NCBI GenBank assembly: GCA_019310485.1
Contig: JAFDEF010000020.1
Span: forward strand, 18,791-82,790
DNA length: 64,000 nucleotides
DNA from: Deltaproteobacteria bacterium
Lineage (GTDB): Bacteria; Desulfobacterota; DSM-4660; Desulfatiglandales; HGW-15
Direction of reading: 5' to 3'
Below, in pieces: positions 18,906 to 26,806 of the stretch (within the stretch, counting starts at the first letter, position 1; every line of letters begins with the position of its first letter). The notes beneath the pieces were generated by a model that saw only the letters and a program-made list of their open reading frames with translations, searched no databases and was not told where the DNA came from. Position numbers and translations under genes: made by a program.

Positions 18906-19012
18906 GTGAAACAGCTGAAATTGAGCATAGAACCTGATGATGGAATAGTCAACAAGAAGATTAAGGAAGAGTTCAGCCTTAAGAATGCGACTATATATGG
19001 CGGATATAATCT
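18906..19012 (+). pseudogene. Transposase N-terminal fragment (IS1380-like?), interrupted by ISL3 element
   Basis: GTG start after AAGGAGG encodes VKQLKLSIEPDDGIVNKKIK then EEFSLKNATIYGGYN, at which point the ISL3-family inverted repeat begins; translation would run on to a TGA at 19037. The KLSIEPDD start and ATIYGGYN segment resemble the N-terminus of IS1380/IS4-group transposases, but this is from memory and only 35 residues are available. The rest of this gene is not found on the far side of the insertion. Confidence 0.45.
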
Positions 19013-19037
19013 GGCTCCTCATGAGAATCTGTGCTGA
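19013..19037 (+). repeat. Left terminal inverted repeat of the ISL3 element
   Basis: GGCTCCTCATGAGAATCTGTGCTGA; it also contains the last codons and stop of the transposase, QHRFS-stop, read on the minus strand. Confidence 0.88.
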
Positions 19038-20245
19038 CAAATTGGTAGTTGAAGCTTACCGAGGCTATGAATCAAGGCCAGTGAGAATGTTTTCTCAGAC
19101 CTATATCCACGTGCGCGGTGGCTGATCACTTTGGCGTTATTATTCATCGCTTCGACTATGCCGTTGTCAATTCTCAAATCAAAATATGCAAGGATACCTT
19201 CTTCATGATTTCTCAGCATCCATGCAAAGTCTCGCAAGGGTTTCAATCTACTATGGGTAGCCCACCAAAACCACTGCTTCAGATACCTTGCTGCCCACCC
19301 TTTGCGTTTATAGCTCCACAGCTTTCTGAAGAGTTCTTTAAGGAGATAAGCTTTAACCACTTTCAGGTTCATCTTGAGGAGTTCACTTGAACGGATTTTC
19401 TGTTTGTCACTTAGATTCCAGGGGTTTTTGATCCACATATACTTGGTCCCCTTAAGGAGTTGAGGATCAGTTTCCTGGAGGGCCTTAGCTTCCATTTTCC
19501 GGACCTTGTCCACAGCTTCTATGAGATGTCGGACGATGTGGAACTTATCAAGTACGGTGACGGCTTCAGAGCAGTACTCATGAATCACATCAATATAGTT
19601 TTGCCACATGTCACAACAGATTCCCTCGATGCCCGCTGTGCGCTCTTTTCCCCACCACTGGAAAAACCGGCGCAAGGAATCTTTATCTCTATGGGCGCCG
19701 CTCCAGAGGAGCCGCTTTCGTTCAAGATCGTAAACATTGGTATGGTACGTATGGCCTCTTTTTCTGCTGATCTCGTCAATGCCAATGAATCGGACCCCTT
19801 TATAGTTTTCCCTCTCCCTTCCATACTCCACCGCCGCTTCCACTGCTGCACTGACAGTATTCCAGGAGACATTGAACAGCCCAGCCACCTGTTCCCATGG
19901 CAGCAATCTACTCCAGAAGGCAAGCACAGTGATAAGGGGAAAACTGATGGGTCTTTTTCCCAAGCTCCAGGGAATTGCCTCCACCTTAATCCCATGTTCT
20001 GGGCAGTTGACCCTCCTGGGTTGATAGTAAAGGAAGACGGGAATGCCCCACAAAGACACATGAGCCCATTTCCTCATTTTGAGCTTATCCTTAACATAAG
20101 AGCGTCTGCCACACAGACCACAAGGCAGTTTTCGTCTCTTCCTGGCATCCAGGCTGATCCTCAGTTCGTTGCCTTCAAATTTGACGGAAACTACACGATG
20201 ATCCTTGATTCCAAGAGTAAAACGTACGATACTTTCTATGAGCAT
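19019..20245 (-). CDS. ISL3-family transposase
   Basis: 408-aa DDE transposase of the ISL3 (IS204/IS1001/IS1096/IS1165) group. It has an N-terminal zinc-ribbon/HTH region (LPCGLCGRRSYVKDK, CPEHG) and the catalytic core with candidate acidic residues in VRFIGIDEISRKRGHTYHT, GIEGICCDMWQNYIDVI and DNGIVEAMNNNAKVISHRAR. An ATG at 20245 with GGAGG seven bases upstream is a good start. No internal stop or frameshift, so the element may be active. It fills most of the 1343-bp IS. Confidence 0.92.
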   Translation of the reverse strand: MLIESIVRFTLGIKDHRVVSVKFEGNELRISLDARKRRKLPCGLCGRRSYVKDKLKMRKWAHVSLWGIPVFLYYQPRRVNCPEHGIKVEAIPWSLGKRPISFPLITVLAFWSRLLPWEQVAGLFNVSWNTVSAAVEAAVEYGRERENYKGVRFIGIDEISRKRGHTYHTNVYDLERKRLLWSGAHRDKDSLRRFFQWWGKERTAGIEGICCDMWQNYIDVIHEYCSEAVTVLDKFHIVRHLIEAVDKVRKMEAKALQETDPQLLKGTKYMWIKNPWNLSDKQKIRSSELLKMNLKVVKAYLLKELFRKLWSYKRKGWAARYLKQWFWWATHSRLKPLRDFAWMLRNHEEGILAYFDLRIDNGIVEAMNNNAKVISHRARGYRSEKTFSLALIHSLGKLQLPICQHRFS

Positions 20246-20330
20246 GAGTCAACCTCCGTTACCGGGTATTTGGGTGAACACCCTAACTAACGGATTTGGC
20301 CCATGCTTTCAACTATTAAGACCTCCTCAT

Positions 20331-20355
20331 TGAGCACAGATTCTCATGAGGAGCC
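20331..20355 (-). repeat. Right terminal inverted repeat of the ISL3 element
   Basis: TGAGCACAGATTCTCATGAGGAGCC, the reverse complement of the left end except for one base near the inner edge. Confidence 0.88.
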
Positions 20356-20945
20356 AATATTTATTGCGAAGAATCCTGCCATTTGAAGCGTGACCACCAA
20401 AAGGTAATGGTTTTAAGAATGATAAAATGCTCTCATGGTTTGGCCAAGGATTTTGAAATCAAGTGGGTCAAGATATCTCCAGCCAGGACTGATTCTTAGG
20501 TGGAGACAGTAGCCTGCTTCTTTGTTAGGAAAGAAGACCAGTTCAGAGCTGTTGCGCTGCCTGATAAAGGGAAAAGCTGTGTGGAATAGCGGGCAAGATT
20601 GTATACAGGGGAAGTATGTTTATCTGAAGGTAAGCCACTGTTTGAGGGAATTATTCTCCGACGTTAGGTTGAGGAGCTGAGAGTTTGCGCAGGCATGAGG
20701 TTAGTATCCTTAGCAGAATTTGGGAAGGATATTTGACTTGTCTAAATGTTTAAGGATTGGCATAATGCGACGGCAGCGCTTTGATTGGTTAAAGGCATTG
20801 GGAAGCAATTACGGAGACACATTGAAGTAGCAAGGGACAACCTGAAAGTGCCCAATTTTTTACGAGTTCATCAAGTTCTTACGCGGAAATTGTGATTAAC
20901 TCCACGGGGCGGCACAGACCGGTTAAGCTTATCTGAAATATATTT
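20356..20945. other. 590-base gap, decayed sequence between the IS and the Hsp70 cassette
   Basis: No intact gene. Short open stretches without stops occur on the plus strand, for example CHLKRDHQKVMVLRMIKCSH and more up to a stop near 20498, which could be transposase debris, but I cannot assign a family. The region contains the candidate promoter at 20738-20766. No CIRCE operator (TTAGCACTC-N9-GAGTGCTAA) and no heat-shock sigma32-type promoter was seen. Confidence 0.45.
20738..20766 (+). promoter_or_regulatory. Candidate promoter for the Hsp70 cassette
   Basis: TTGTCT and CATAAT separated by 17 bases, about 180 bases before the first ATG of the cassette. Four and five of six consensus matches. 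Being sigma70-like, it argues against classic heat-shock control, though weakly. Confidence 0.38.
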
Positions 20946-23417
20946 ATGGGAAAAAGGAAGAAAAGGAAAAGACAAAAAGGTCCAAATAAAACTGCGCCGA
21001 TAGAGGTCTTGGAAAAAAAGGCAAGTGATGCCTTGCAGGCTAGAAAATACCGGCAGGCTAGAGACTACCTTAAAGAGCTTTGCAAGCGTGACAGGGAAAA
21101 GTATCTGCCTGAGCTCATTGCGGCCCACGAAGGCCTTGCCCTCCAGATGATAAATGAGGGTCGATTCAGCGATGCAAAACAAGTGGTGGATCATTTAACC
21201 GATCTCGGGGCCACTGGGAAAAAAGGCTGGCTTGAGTTTATTGTCTCTTTTAAGCAAGGTGATTTCGTGAAGGCCGCTTGCGCAGCACTGCGATTGCTTG
21301 AGGAAGATGATAATATAACTGAATCAGGCGAAAAACTATTAATGTATGATTCATTGGTCCTTCCCTTTGAAGCTCTTGATATTGCCAAAACACCTAAACA
21401 ATTTTCAATCATCAGGGAGGCCAACCAGGTTCAAGCAGCCCTGAAGCTTGTGAGTGAAGAGAAATATGAAGAGGCAATGGCCTGCTTGAGGGCTGTTTCG
21501 TTGAGTTCTCCATTTTCACACTGGAAATTGTTCGTGAAGGGATTGATCGCCTTTTACAAAATGGAAGAACAAAAGGCCCAAAAGGCCTTCAGCAAGTTGC
21601 CTGACGAGTCGATTCCTGCCAAGGCGGCCGAGCCTTATATGCTGCTACTTGGTAGTCGGGAGGGCTTGAAGAAGTATCAGAAAAGGGCAGATGTGCTCGG
21701 GCTAGCATGCTGGGTGGCTGCAAGGAAAGATCTGGAGTCAGTGTTGCCCAGGGCGGAGTATCTTTGGGGGGTAGGCCGGTTTCGGGACTCTTATGCCCAT
21801 GTCAGGCGAAACATTGAGGGATTTCCCTCTGAGGACCAGGGGATAATTCAGGGCCTTTCGGATTTCTATCTTAATGCGGTTTTCCAGATGAAGGAAAGGG
21901 ACGCGGACAGGTATATTGACTTTTTGGACAAGATGGTGGCCAGAGGCAAGACAGATGGAGCTGAGAAGCTGATGATTCTGCGGACCATAGGCCTTTGGCT
22001 TGAGGATGTGGGGGCCGATGATCCCATGGTGTTGGGGGTTTGGAAGGAGTTTCTACGCTGGCATCGTGAGGTCCACGGGGAGAACAGGGATCTCCAAGCG
22101 CTTGTCTGTGTCCACCTTGGTGACCTTTTCTCAAGAGAGGTAATCAGGCATCCCCCATTTTTCCCCTTTTCTGGAGGAGCAACGTCAAGGCGGCCCGTGG
22201 TGCATAATGAGCGGCTGGCCCAGTACTGCTATGATACATGCCTCGAAATTGATCCTACCAACAAACAAGCCCATTTTTCCCTTCTGGCTCTCTATGAAAA
22301 GACGGGGCAGAAATCCAAAATAAACAAGAAGCTTGATGAAATCATTGAGCTTTTTCCAGAGGATAAGGATACGCTTTACAAGGCGGGCCTTAGGTGTGTG
22401 GACCGCAAGGCTTTTATAAAGGGCATGAAGTACCTGGAATGGGCCGCTAAACTTGACCTTCTGGATATGAGGGTGAGGGAGGCGTTAATTGTTTGCTGTA
22501 TCAAAGCTGCCCTGGAGTATGCAAAGAGGTCCAAGGTTGAGCAGTACAGGCCCCTTCTTTCCAAGGCACTGGAGTATGGAGAATCAGATTCAGATGATTT
22601 CAATCTTGGACATGCTTATCTGTACGCCCGATGGGCAACCTTTGAGCTTCTCAACAACAATGTGACTGATGCCGAGCAGTTGTTGGACAAGGCCTCAGAG
22701 CTTGGTCGTCATGAGCCAAGATTTTTATATTTTAAATTCCTTGTTGGAAGGCTCTATCAAGTTCCGTCCAAGTACATGAGTAGTATTGAGAAGAGGGTAA
22801 AGAAGGAGTTTTCAGGCCGGGCCTCTCCTGAAAAGGCGATAGCCTTTGCTGATGTAATATCTTATTTCCAACGTGCCTCCCGCACAATTCCCAAGTGGTT
22901 TAAGGAAGAACAGAGGAGGGTTAATAGGTATATTCGAAAGACGGCCAAAGGGGAATTTTCACAGGCGCAGGCAAGGGTGTTTGTCGAATATGCGCTTCAG
23001 AACACGGACGAAGATCTGGCCTGGAGCTATATAAATAAGGCCCTTGAGCAAAACCCGGATGATCCCTACTTTCTTTTCGTGCGCTTTCAGTTAGAGGTTG
23101 GTTCCTTCTATGGCTTTGTGGACGAAGAGGAATTGGACGAACTTAAAAGGATCCTGAGTCTTGCACAAAAGCAAAGGGATCAGGAACTGATCCCCAGGAT
23201 AAGAAAGACTATTGAAGAGATAGAGAAAATGGGCTCTGTTCGTGACATCTTTGACAACCATGATGAAGAGTTGGACGAGGAGGAAGAAGATCTTGATGAA
23301 GCGGTGGATATATTTGTGGAGAATCTGTTGAGGGAGGCCAATAAAAAAAGGCCCGGGAGACAAAGGAAAAAAAGAAATAGTCCTTCAGGTGCCACACAAT
23401 TAAATCTTTTTGATTAA
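20946..23417 (+). CDS. Large tetratricopeptide-repeat protein of the Hsp70 cassette
   Basis: 823-aa soluble protein, nearly all helical, with TPR-like pairs throughout (ARKYRQARDYLKELCKRD, AHFSLLALYEKTGQKSKINK, DTLYKAGLRCVDRKAFIKGM, AWSYINKALEQNPDDPYFLF). It has a very basic start (MGKRKKRKRQKGPNK), an acidic run near 775 (EELDEEEEDLDEAVD) and a second basic patch before its end, SGATQLNLFD. QLNLF fits the QLxLF beta-clamp-binding consensus, which may be chance. No enzymatic motif is seen. There is no clear ribosome site before the ATG. It leads a five-gene plus-strand set and is the likely client- or partner-binding subunit. Confidence 0.85.
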   Translation: MGKRKKRKRQKGPNKTAPIEVLEKKASDALQARKYRQARDYLKELCKRDREKYLPELIAAHEGLALQMINEGRFSDAKQVVDHLTDLGATGKKGWLEFIVSFKQGDFVKAACAALRLLEEDDNITESGEKLLMYDSLVLPFEALDIAKTPKQFSIIREANQVQAALKLVSEEKYEEAMACLRAVSLSSPFSHWKLFVKGLIAFYKMEEQKAQKAFSKLPDESIPAKAAEPYMLLLGSREGLKKYQKRADVLGLACWVAARKDLESVLPRAEYLWGVGRFRDSYAHVRRNIEGFPSEDQGIIQGLSDFYLNAVFQMKERDADRYIDFLDKMVARGKTDGAEKLMILRTIGLWLEDVGADDPMVLGVWKEFLRWHREVHGENRDLQALVCVHLGDLFSREVIRHPPFFPFSGGATSRRPVVHNERLAQYCYDTCLEIDPTNKQAHFSLLALYEKTGQKSKINKKLDEIIELFPEDKDTLYKAGLRCVDRKAFIKGMKYLEWAAKLDLLDMRVREALIVCCIKAALEYAKRSKVEQYRPLLSKALEYGESDSDDFNLGHAYLYARWATFELLNNNVTDAEQLLDKASELGRHEPRFLYFKFLVGRLYQVPSKYMSSIEKRVKKEFSGRASPEKAIAFADVISYFQRASRTIPKWFKEEQRRVNRYIRKTAKGEFSQAQARVFVEYALQNTDEDLAWSYINKALEQNPDDPYFLFVRFQLEVGSFYGFVDEEELDELKRILSLAQKQRDQELIPRIRKTIEEIEKMGSVRDIFDNHDEELDEEEEDLDEAVDIFVENLLREANKKRPGRQRKKRNSPSGATQLNLFD

Positions 23418-23432
23418 ACCGGAGGAAGGGTA

Positions 23433-23738
23433 ATGAATCCTTTTGAAGTCCTTGGGGTAGGGGTGGATGCTGATGATGTTTCTGTGAGGAAAGCCTATCT
23501 TGACCTGGTAAGACGTTATCCCCCGGAGAAGCATCCCGAAAAATTCAAACAAATTACTGATGCCTATGATCGCTTGAAGGATAAAAAAAGCCGCCTGGAA
23601 TATTACCTCTTTAACCGGGAGACTCCTTTTAGGTCTCCCTTTGAGGTCTTGATTTCACATTTTTCAGAGGCAGATGGGAGAAGGCCTCCTAATTTTGAAG
23701 AAATTAAGGAGTACTTGAGAAGATGTGCGATTCAATAA
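23433..23738 (+). CDS. Degenerate J-domain protein (PPE instead of HPD)
   Basis: 101-aa protein consisting of little more than a J domain: MNPFEVLGVGVDADDVSVRK, then AYLDLVRRYPPEKHPEKFKQ and ITDAYDRLKDKKSRLEYYLF. Helices I-III align with DnaJ (DPYEVLGV..VRKAYLDLVRRY..EKFKQITDAYDRL), but the HPD tripeptide that triggers Hsp70 ATP hydrolysis is PPE, and the loop to helix III is short. No zinc-finger or substrate domains. GGAGGAAGG precedes the ATG, 15 bases after the TPR gene, and the grpE-like gene overlaps its 3' end by 16 bases. It presumably partners the DnaK two genes downstream. Confidence 0.85.
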   Translation: MNPFEVLGVGVDADDVSVRKAYLDLVRRYPPEKHPEKFKQITDAYDRLKDKKSRLEYYLFNRETPFRSPFEVLISHFSEADGRRPPNFEEIKEYLRRCAIQ

Positions 23739-24448
23739 CTACGCCTGAGATACACCCTGATGAGGGTGTATTAAAAAAGGCGGACAGCGGCGCCCAGGAA
23801 TGGCAAAAGACCATCAGAGAGAATCTTGATCTTTGGCTCAATGAGGTTACCAACCTTGAGGATATTGAGCCTGCAGATGACGAACCACCGGATCTTGAAT
23901 CATTCTTTTCGCAATTGTGTATCCTGAGCGCCGAGTTTCGCAAAGCGAGCAGGCGGAGTCATGATACATTTGTCCAGATGGGTGAGACCCTGGCTGAATT
24001 TGATGGAGCGTTAAAGAGGATCTCAGCCAAGCTTTCGGAATTTGAGAAAGAAAAACAGGCCGAGGATATCCTTTCAAAAAAACGGATCTACCTCCCGTTG
24101 GTGGAGATGTTCCAAAGATTCAAGCGCATACAAGAGAGGCTGAACCGGCCGCCTAGATCTCGGTTTCTTTTCTTAGCCACTTCCTGGCAAAAGGCATGGA
24201 AGGAATTACGGGAAGGCTTTAACATATTATGTGCCCATTTTGAGGCCCTGCTTGGCAGTGAGGGCATAACGCCCGTGGAGGCCCTAGGCAAGGCCTTTGA
24301 TTCCACCCTCATGACGGCCGTTGAAGCAGAAGAAACTGATTCCGCCCCCCCGGGTACAGTAATAGAAGAATTCTCAACCGGATTTTTGTATAAGGGCTAC
24401 CCCCTGAAACTGGCAAAAGTCAAGGTAGCAAAAGGGAAAGGAGTATAA
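23723..24448 (+). CDS. GrpE-like nucleotide exchange factor
   Basis: 241-aa protein. The C-terminal quarter is recognisably GrpE: FEALLGSEGITPVEALGKAF, then DSTLMTAVEAEETDSAPPGT and VIEEFSTGFLYKGYPLKLAK, matching the beta-domain that opens the DnaK nucleotide cleft. The N-terminal half is a long charged helix region (LAEFDGALKRISAKLSEFEK) instead of the usual paired GrpE helices with NLRKR-type sequence, and a middle segment RFKRIQERLNRPPRSRFLFL is unlike GrpE. It starts within the J gene and ends two bases before dnaK, so translation is coupled. Function as exchange factor for the neighbouring DnaK is inferred. Confidence 0.82.
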   Translation: MCDSITTPEIHPDEGVLKKADSGAQEWQKTIRENLDLWLNEVTNLEDIEPADDEPPDLESFFSQLCILSAEFRKASRRSHDTFVQMGETLAEFDGALKRISAKLSEFEKEKQAEDILSKKRIYLPLVEMFQRFKRIQERLNRPPRSRFLFLATSWQKAWKELREGFNILCAHFEALLGSEGITPVEALGKAFDSTLMTAVEAEETDSAPPGTVIEEFSTGFLYKGYPLKLAKVKVAKGKGV

Positions 24449-24450
24449 GA

Positions 24451-26184
24451 GTGGAGGTAATTGTAGGAATAGATTTGGGTACCACAAACTCTGAAATCGC
24501 GGTGATCAAGGACGGGAGGCCCGAGGTGATCCCCGTAGATGGAGAGTTGATCATGCCCTCATGCGTGGGAATAGACAGAAACGGGTCATTGATTGTGGGA
24601 AGGCCTGCAAAGAACCAGATGGTTTCAAATCCGGAATCCACCATTTTGTCCATCAAAAGGAAAATGGGCCAGGACACGAAGGTCAGGCTTGGCGACAAAG
24701 ACCTAACCCCGGAAGAGGTCTCAGCCCTTATCCTAAAGAAGTTGAAGGCAGAGGCAGATGCCTATCTGGGAGAAGAGGTAAAAAAGGCGGTCATAACAGT
24801 CCCCGCATATTTTGATGATAGCCAGAGAAAGGCCACCAAAAATGCGGGTGCCCTGGCCGGCCTGGAGGTGATGAGGATCATAAATGAACCTACCGCAGCA
24901 GCCCTGGCCTATGACAGCAAGCTGGAGGAAAACCAAACTATTCTGGTCTATGACCTTGGGGGAGGCACCTTTGATGTTTCATTGGTGACAGTGGAAAATG
25001 GGGTGGTTGAGGTGAAGGCCAGTCACGGCGATACTCACCTTGGGGGAGATGACTTTGACAACCTTTTGATGGAACATGTGGCCAGGATATTTCGTAGGCA
25101 GCATGGGGTTGATTTGTTGGCTGACCTTCGTTCTCGAAACAGGTTGTGGTCTGCTGTGGAAAAGGCCAAAAGGGAACTATCCGATATGCCCTATGTTTCA
25201 ATTAAGGAAGAATTTATCCATGGCGATCATCACCTTGATGTGGAGGCCTCTAAATCCGAGTACGAGGCTATGATAACTCCTCTGTTAAAAAAGACCATTC
25301 ATTCAGTTCACCAGTGCCTGAAGGATGCCAATTTACTTCCCCGCGACATTGATAAGATCATTCTTGTGGGAGGGGCCACCCGCACACCCCTGGTCGCCAA
25401 AATACTACAAAACGAGGTGGGAGTAGAGCCCAGGCATGAAATCAGTCCAGATCTGATTGTGGCCATGGGTGCCGCCATACAGGGCGGCGTGATCGGGGGT
25501 GTAGAAACCGACTCCGTTTTAGTGGATATTACCCCATACACCTTTGGAACCAGCGCGGTGGACTTTCGTAAGGGGGATTTTTGTGAGGATGTGTTTGTTC
25601 CTATTATCAAGCGAAATACCCCTCTTCCGGTCACCAAGGCCGAGGTATTTGCAACCCTTTTTGACGGGCAGGAATCAGTGGATGTGAGGATCTATCAGGG
25701 TGAAAAACCAATTGCCTCAGAGAATATATTTATAGGCAATTTTATCATAAATGGCCTGAGCGATGTTCCTGCCGGAAACCAGATAGTGCTGAAGCTGCAC
25801 CTGGATCTGGACGGCGTCCTGGAAGTGACGGCAGAGGAAAAGAGGACAGGTTTGTCAAAAACGGTCAGGATGGACACCGGAAAACCGGGAAGTGTTTTTG
25901 ACCTCCAGAAGGCAAGAAAAAATATCGCCGCCTTGCTCAATGAAGAGGAACTCGCGCAACAGGGCAAATCCGTTGAAGGTGAAAGTAGAGAGGGGCTTGT
26001 GGGAGAGGCCAAGGAGCTTCGCAAACGGGCTGAAAAGATAATGGATATCATTGATGAGACAGATGCCTATGAGCTTCAGGCGCTTATTAAGCAAACCAAG
26101 GATGCCATTGCCGGGGGGGACATAGAAAGAGTGGCCGAACTGAACGAATCACTCTCTGATATGCTTTTTTATCTGGAGGATTGA
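24451..26184 (+). CDS. DnaK-like Hsp70 chaperone, short form
   Basis: 577-aa Hsp70. All three actin-fold signatures are intact: VGIDLGTTNSEIAVI near the start, VYDLGGGTFDVSLV at about 170, and IILVGGATRTPLV at about 308; INEPTAAALAYD is also present. The substrate-binding beta domain follows (LVDITPYTFGT, FIINGLSDVPAGNQIVLKLH). The lid is cut to about 110 residues and ends LSDMLFYLED, without the disordered tail of housekeeping DnaK (about 630-640 aa). Start is GTG with AAAGGAG before it. It is a dedicated paralogue rather than the main DnaK, judging by length and partners. Confidence 0.93.
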   Translation: MEVIVGIDLGTTNSEIAVIKDGRPEVIPVDGELIMPSCVGIDRNGSLIVGRPAKNQMVSNPESTILSIKRKMGQDTKVRLGDKDLTPEEVSALILKKLKAEADAYLGEEVKKAVITVPAYFDDSQRKATKNAGALAGLEVMRIINEPTAAALAYDSKLEENQTILVYDLGGGTFDVSLVTVENGVVEVKASHGDTHLGGDDFDNLLMEHVARIFRRQHGVDLLADLRSRNRLWSAVEKAKRELSDMPYVSIKEEFIHGDHHLDVEASKSEYEAMITPLLKKTIHSVHQCLKDANLLPRDIDKIILVGGATRTPLVAKILQNEVGVEPRHEISPDLIVAMGAAIQGGVIGGVETDSVLVDITPYTFGTSAVDFRKGDFCEDVFVPIIKRNTPLPVTKAEVFATLFDGQESVDVRIYQGEKPIASENIFIGNFIINGLSDVPAGNQIVLKLHLDLDGVLEVTAEEKRTGLSKTVRMDTGKPGSVFDLQKARKNIAALLNEEELAQQGKSVEGESREGLVGEAKELRKRAEKIMDIIDETDAYELQALIKQTKDAIAGGDIERVAELNESLSDMLFYLED

Positions 26185-26492
26185 TGAAAATAACATGTCC
26201 TGCTTGCAAAAAGGCCAGTCAGACCGGCGATAAGTGCCTGCGGTGCGGATGCGATCTATCCATACTTCGGCAGATTCGTGAGGCTGCAACATATGAACTG
26301 GGAAGAGCCGCAAGGCAGTTGAGGAATAATAATGGACAAGTGGCCCTGGCACATGCAAAAAGGTCATGGAGCCTTAAAAACAGCGCATCTGCAGCGAGAA
26401 CTGCCTTCATGGCCTGCCTATTGATGAAGAAATTTGATGAGGCGACACAGTGGTATTCCCACTTGCTGAAATTGAAGCATCCTGTTCCTTAA
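26184..26492 (+). CDS. Small zinc-ribbon / TPR-like protein ending the Hsp70 cassette
   Basis: 102 aa. An N-terminal treble-clef or zinc-ribbon is evident in MKITCPACKKASQTGDKCLR then CGCDLS (CxxC..CxxC), followed by helices that look like one or two TPR units (HAKRSWSLKNSASAARTAFM, FDEATQWYSHLLKL). Its ATG overlaps the dnaK stop (TGATG) behind CTGGAGG, so it is co-translated. The zinc ribbon recalls that of type I DnaJ proteins, which the cassette's J protein lacks, so it may supply that part in trans; this is inference. Confidence 0.75.
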   Translation: MKITCPACKKASQTGDKCLRCGCDLSILRQIREAATYELGRAARQLRNNNGQVALAHAKRSWSLKNSASAARTAFMACLLMKKFDEATQWYSHLLKLKHPVP

Positions 26493-26806
26493 AAATCTAA
26501 CCTAGCCATTTCCACATTTCACGGAATATTTTTGATGAATTCATAAAAAACCGAATTCATCACATTTTAGGTGTTACGTGTTATGTTTCAGGAATTAACG
26601 ATTGATAAGCCCGTAAAAAGCCAGATCTTTTAACTTACTGATATAGTTATAAATACGGCTATTTTTAGCTTGTTTTTCGCCTTACAATTTGGGGGACCCG
26701 ATAACCGATTAAATTGGGTTCATCCGGTTAATGAGTACGCATAATTGAAAAGAGGTGGGGAGATTGCTATCTTCCTGAGTATCCCAAACAAAGGAGGAAG
26801 CAACCC
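26493..26806. other. AT-rich gap after the Hsp70 cassette
   Basis: About 310 bases with no gene. It contains the palindrome listed at 26534-26561 and a second weaker one, TAACCG..CGGTTA around 26701-26730. The last 60 bases (TATCTTCCTGAGTATCCCAA, AAGGAGGAAGC) look like the leader of the ISL3-type transposase fragment that follows. Confidence 0.45.
26534..26561 (+). terminator. Palindrome after the Hsp70 cassette, possible terminator
   Basis: GATGAATTC and GAATTCATC form a perfect 9-bp stem with a 10-base loop, 42 bases after the last stop. It is AT-rich and followed by CACATTTTAG rather than a clean T-run, so termination would be weak. Confidence 0.35.

Larger units (their letters stand above)
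19013..20355 (-). mobile_element. ISL3-family insertion sequence (1343 bp)
   Basis: A complete-looking insertion sequence with one transposase and terminal inverted repeats of 25 bp matching at 24 positions: GGCTCCTCATGAGAATCTGTGCTGA at the left and its near-complement ending TTCTCATGAGGAGCC at the right. ISL3 elements normally make an 8-bp target duplication, but the flanks are TATAATCT and AATATTTA, which do not match. Either an adjacent deletion or recombination with another copy removed one side. Confidence 0.88.

Noticed and set aside
18786-19040. 84-codon minus-strand ORF at the left of the IS
   Set aside because: It spans the transposase fragment antisense and the IS inverted repeat, so it is a shadow.
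20845-20865. CTGAAAGTGCCC shared with the cyclase leader at 60972
   Set aside because: Only 12 bases match and the palindromic partner is absent at the first site, so it may be coincidence.
20356-20945. Heat-shock control elements (CIRCE or sigma32 promoter) before the Hsp70 cassette
   Set aside because: No TTAGCACTC/GAGTGCTAA pair and no CTTGAA..CCCCAT pattern.
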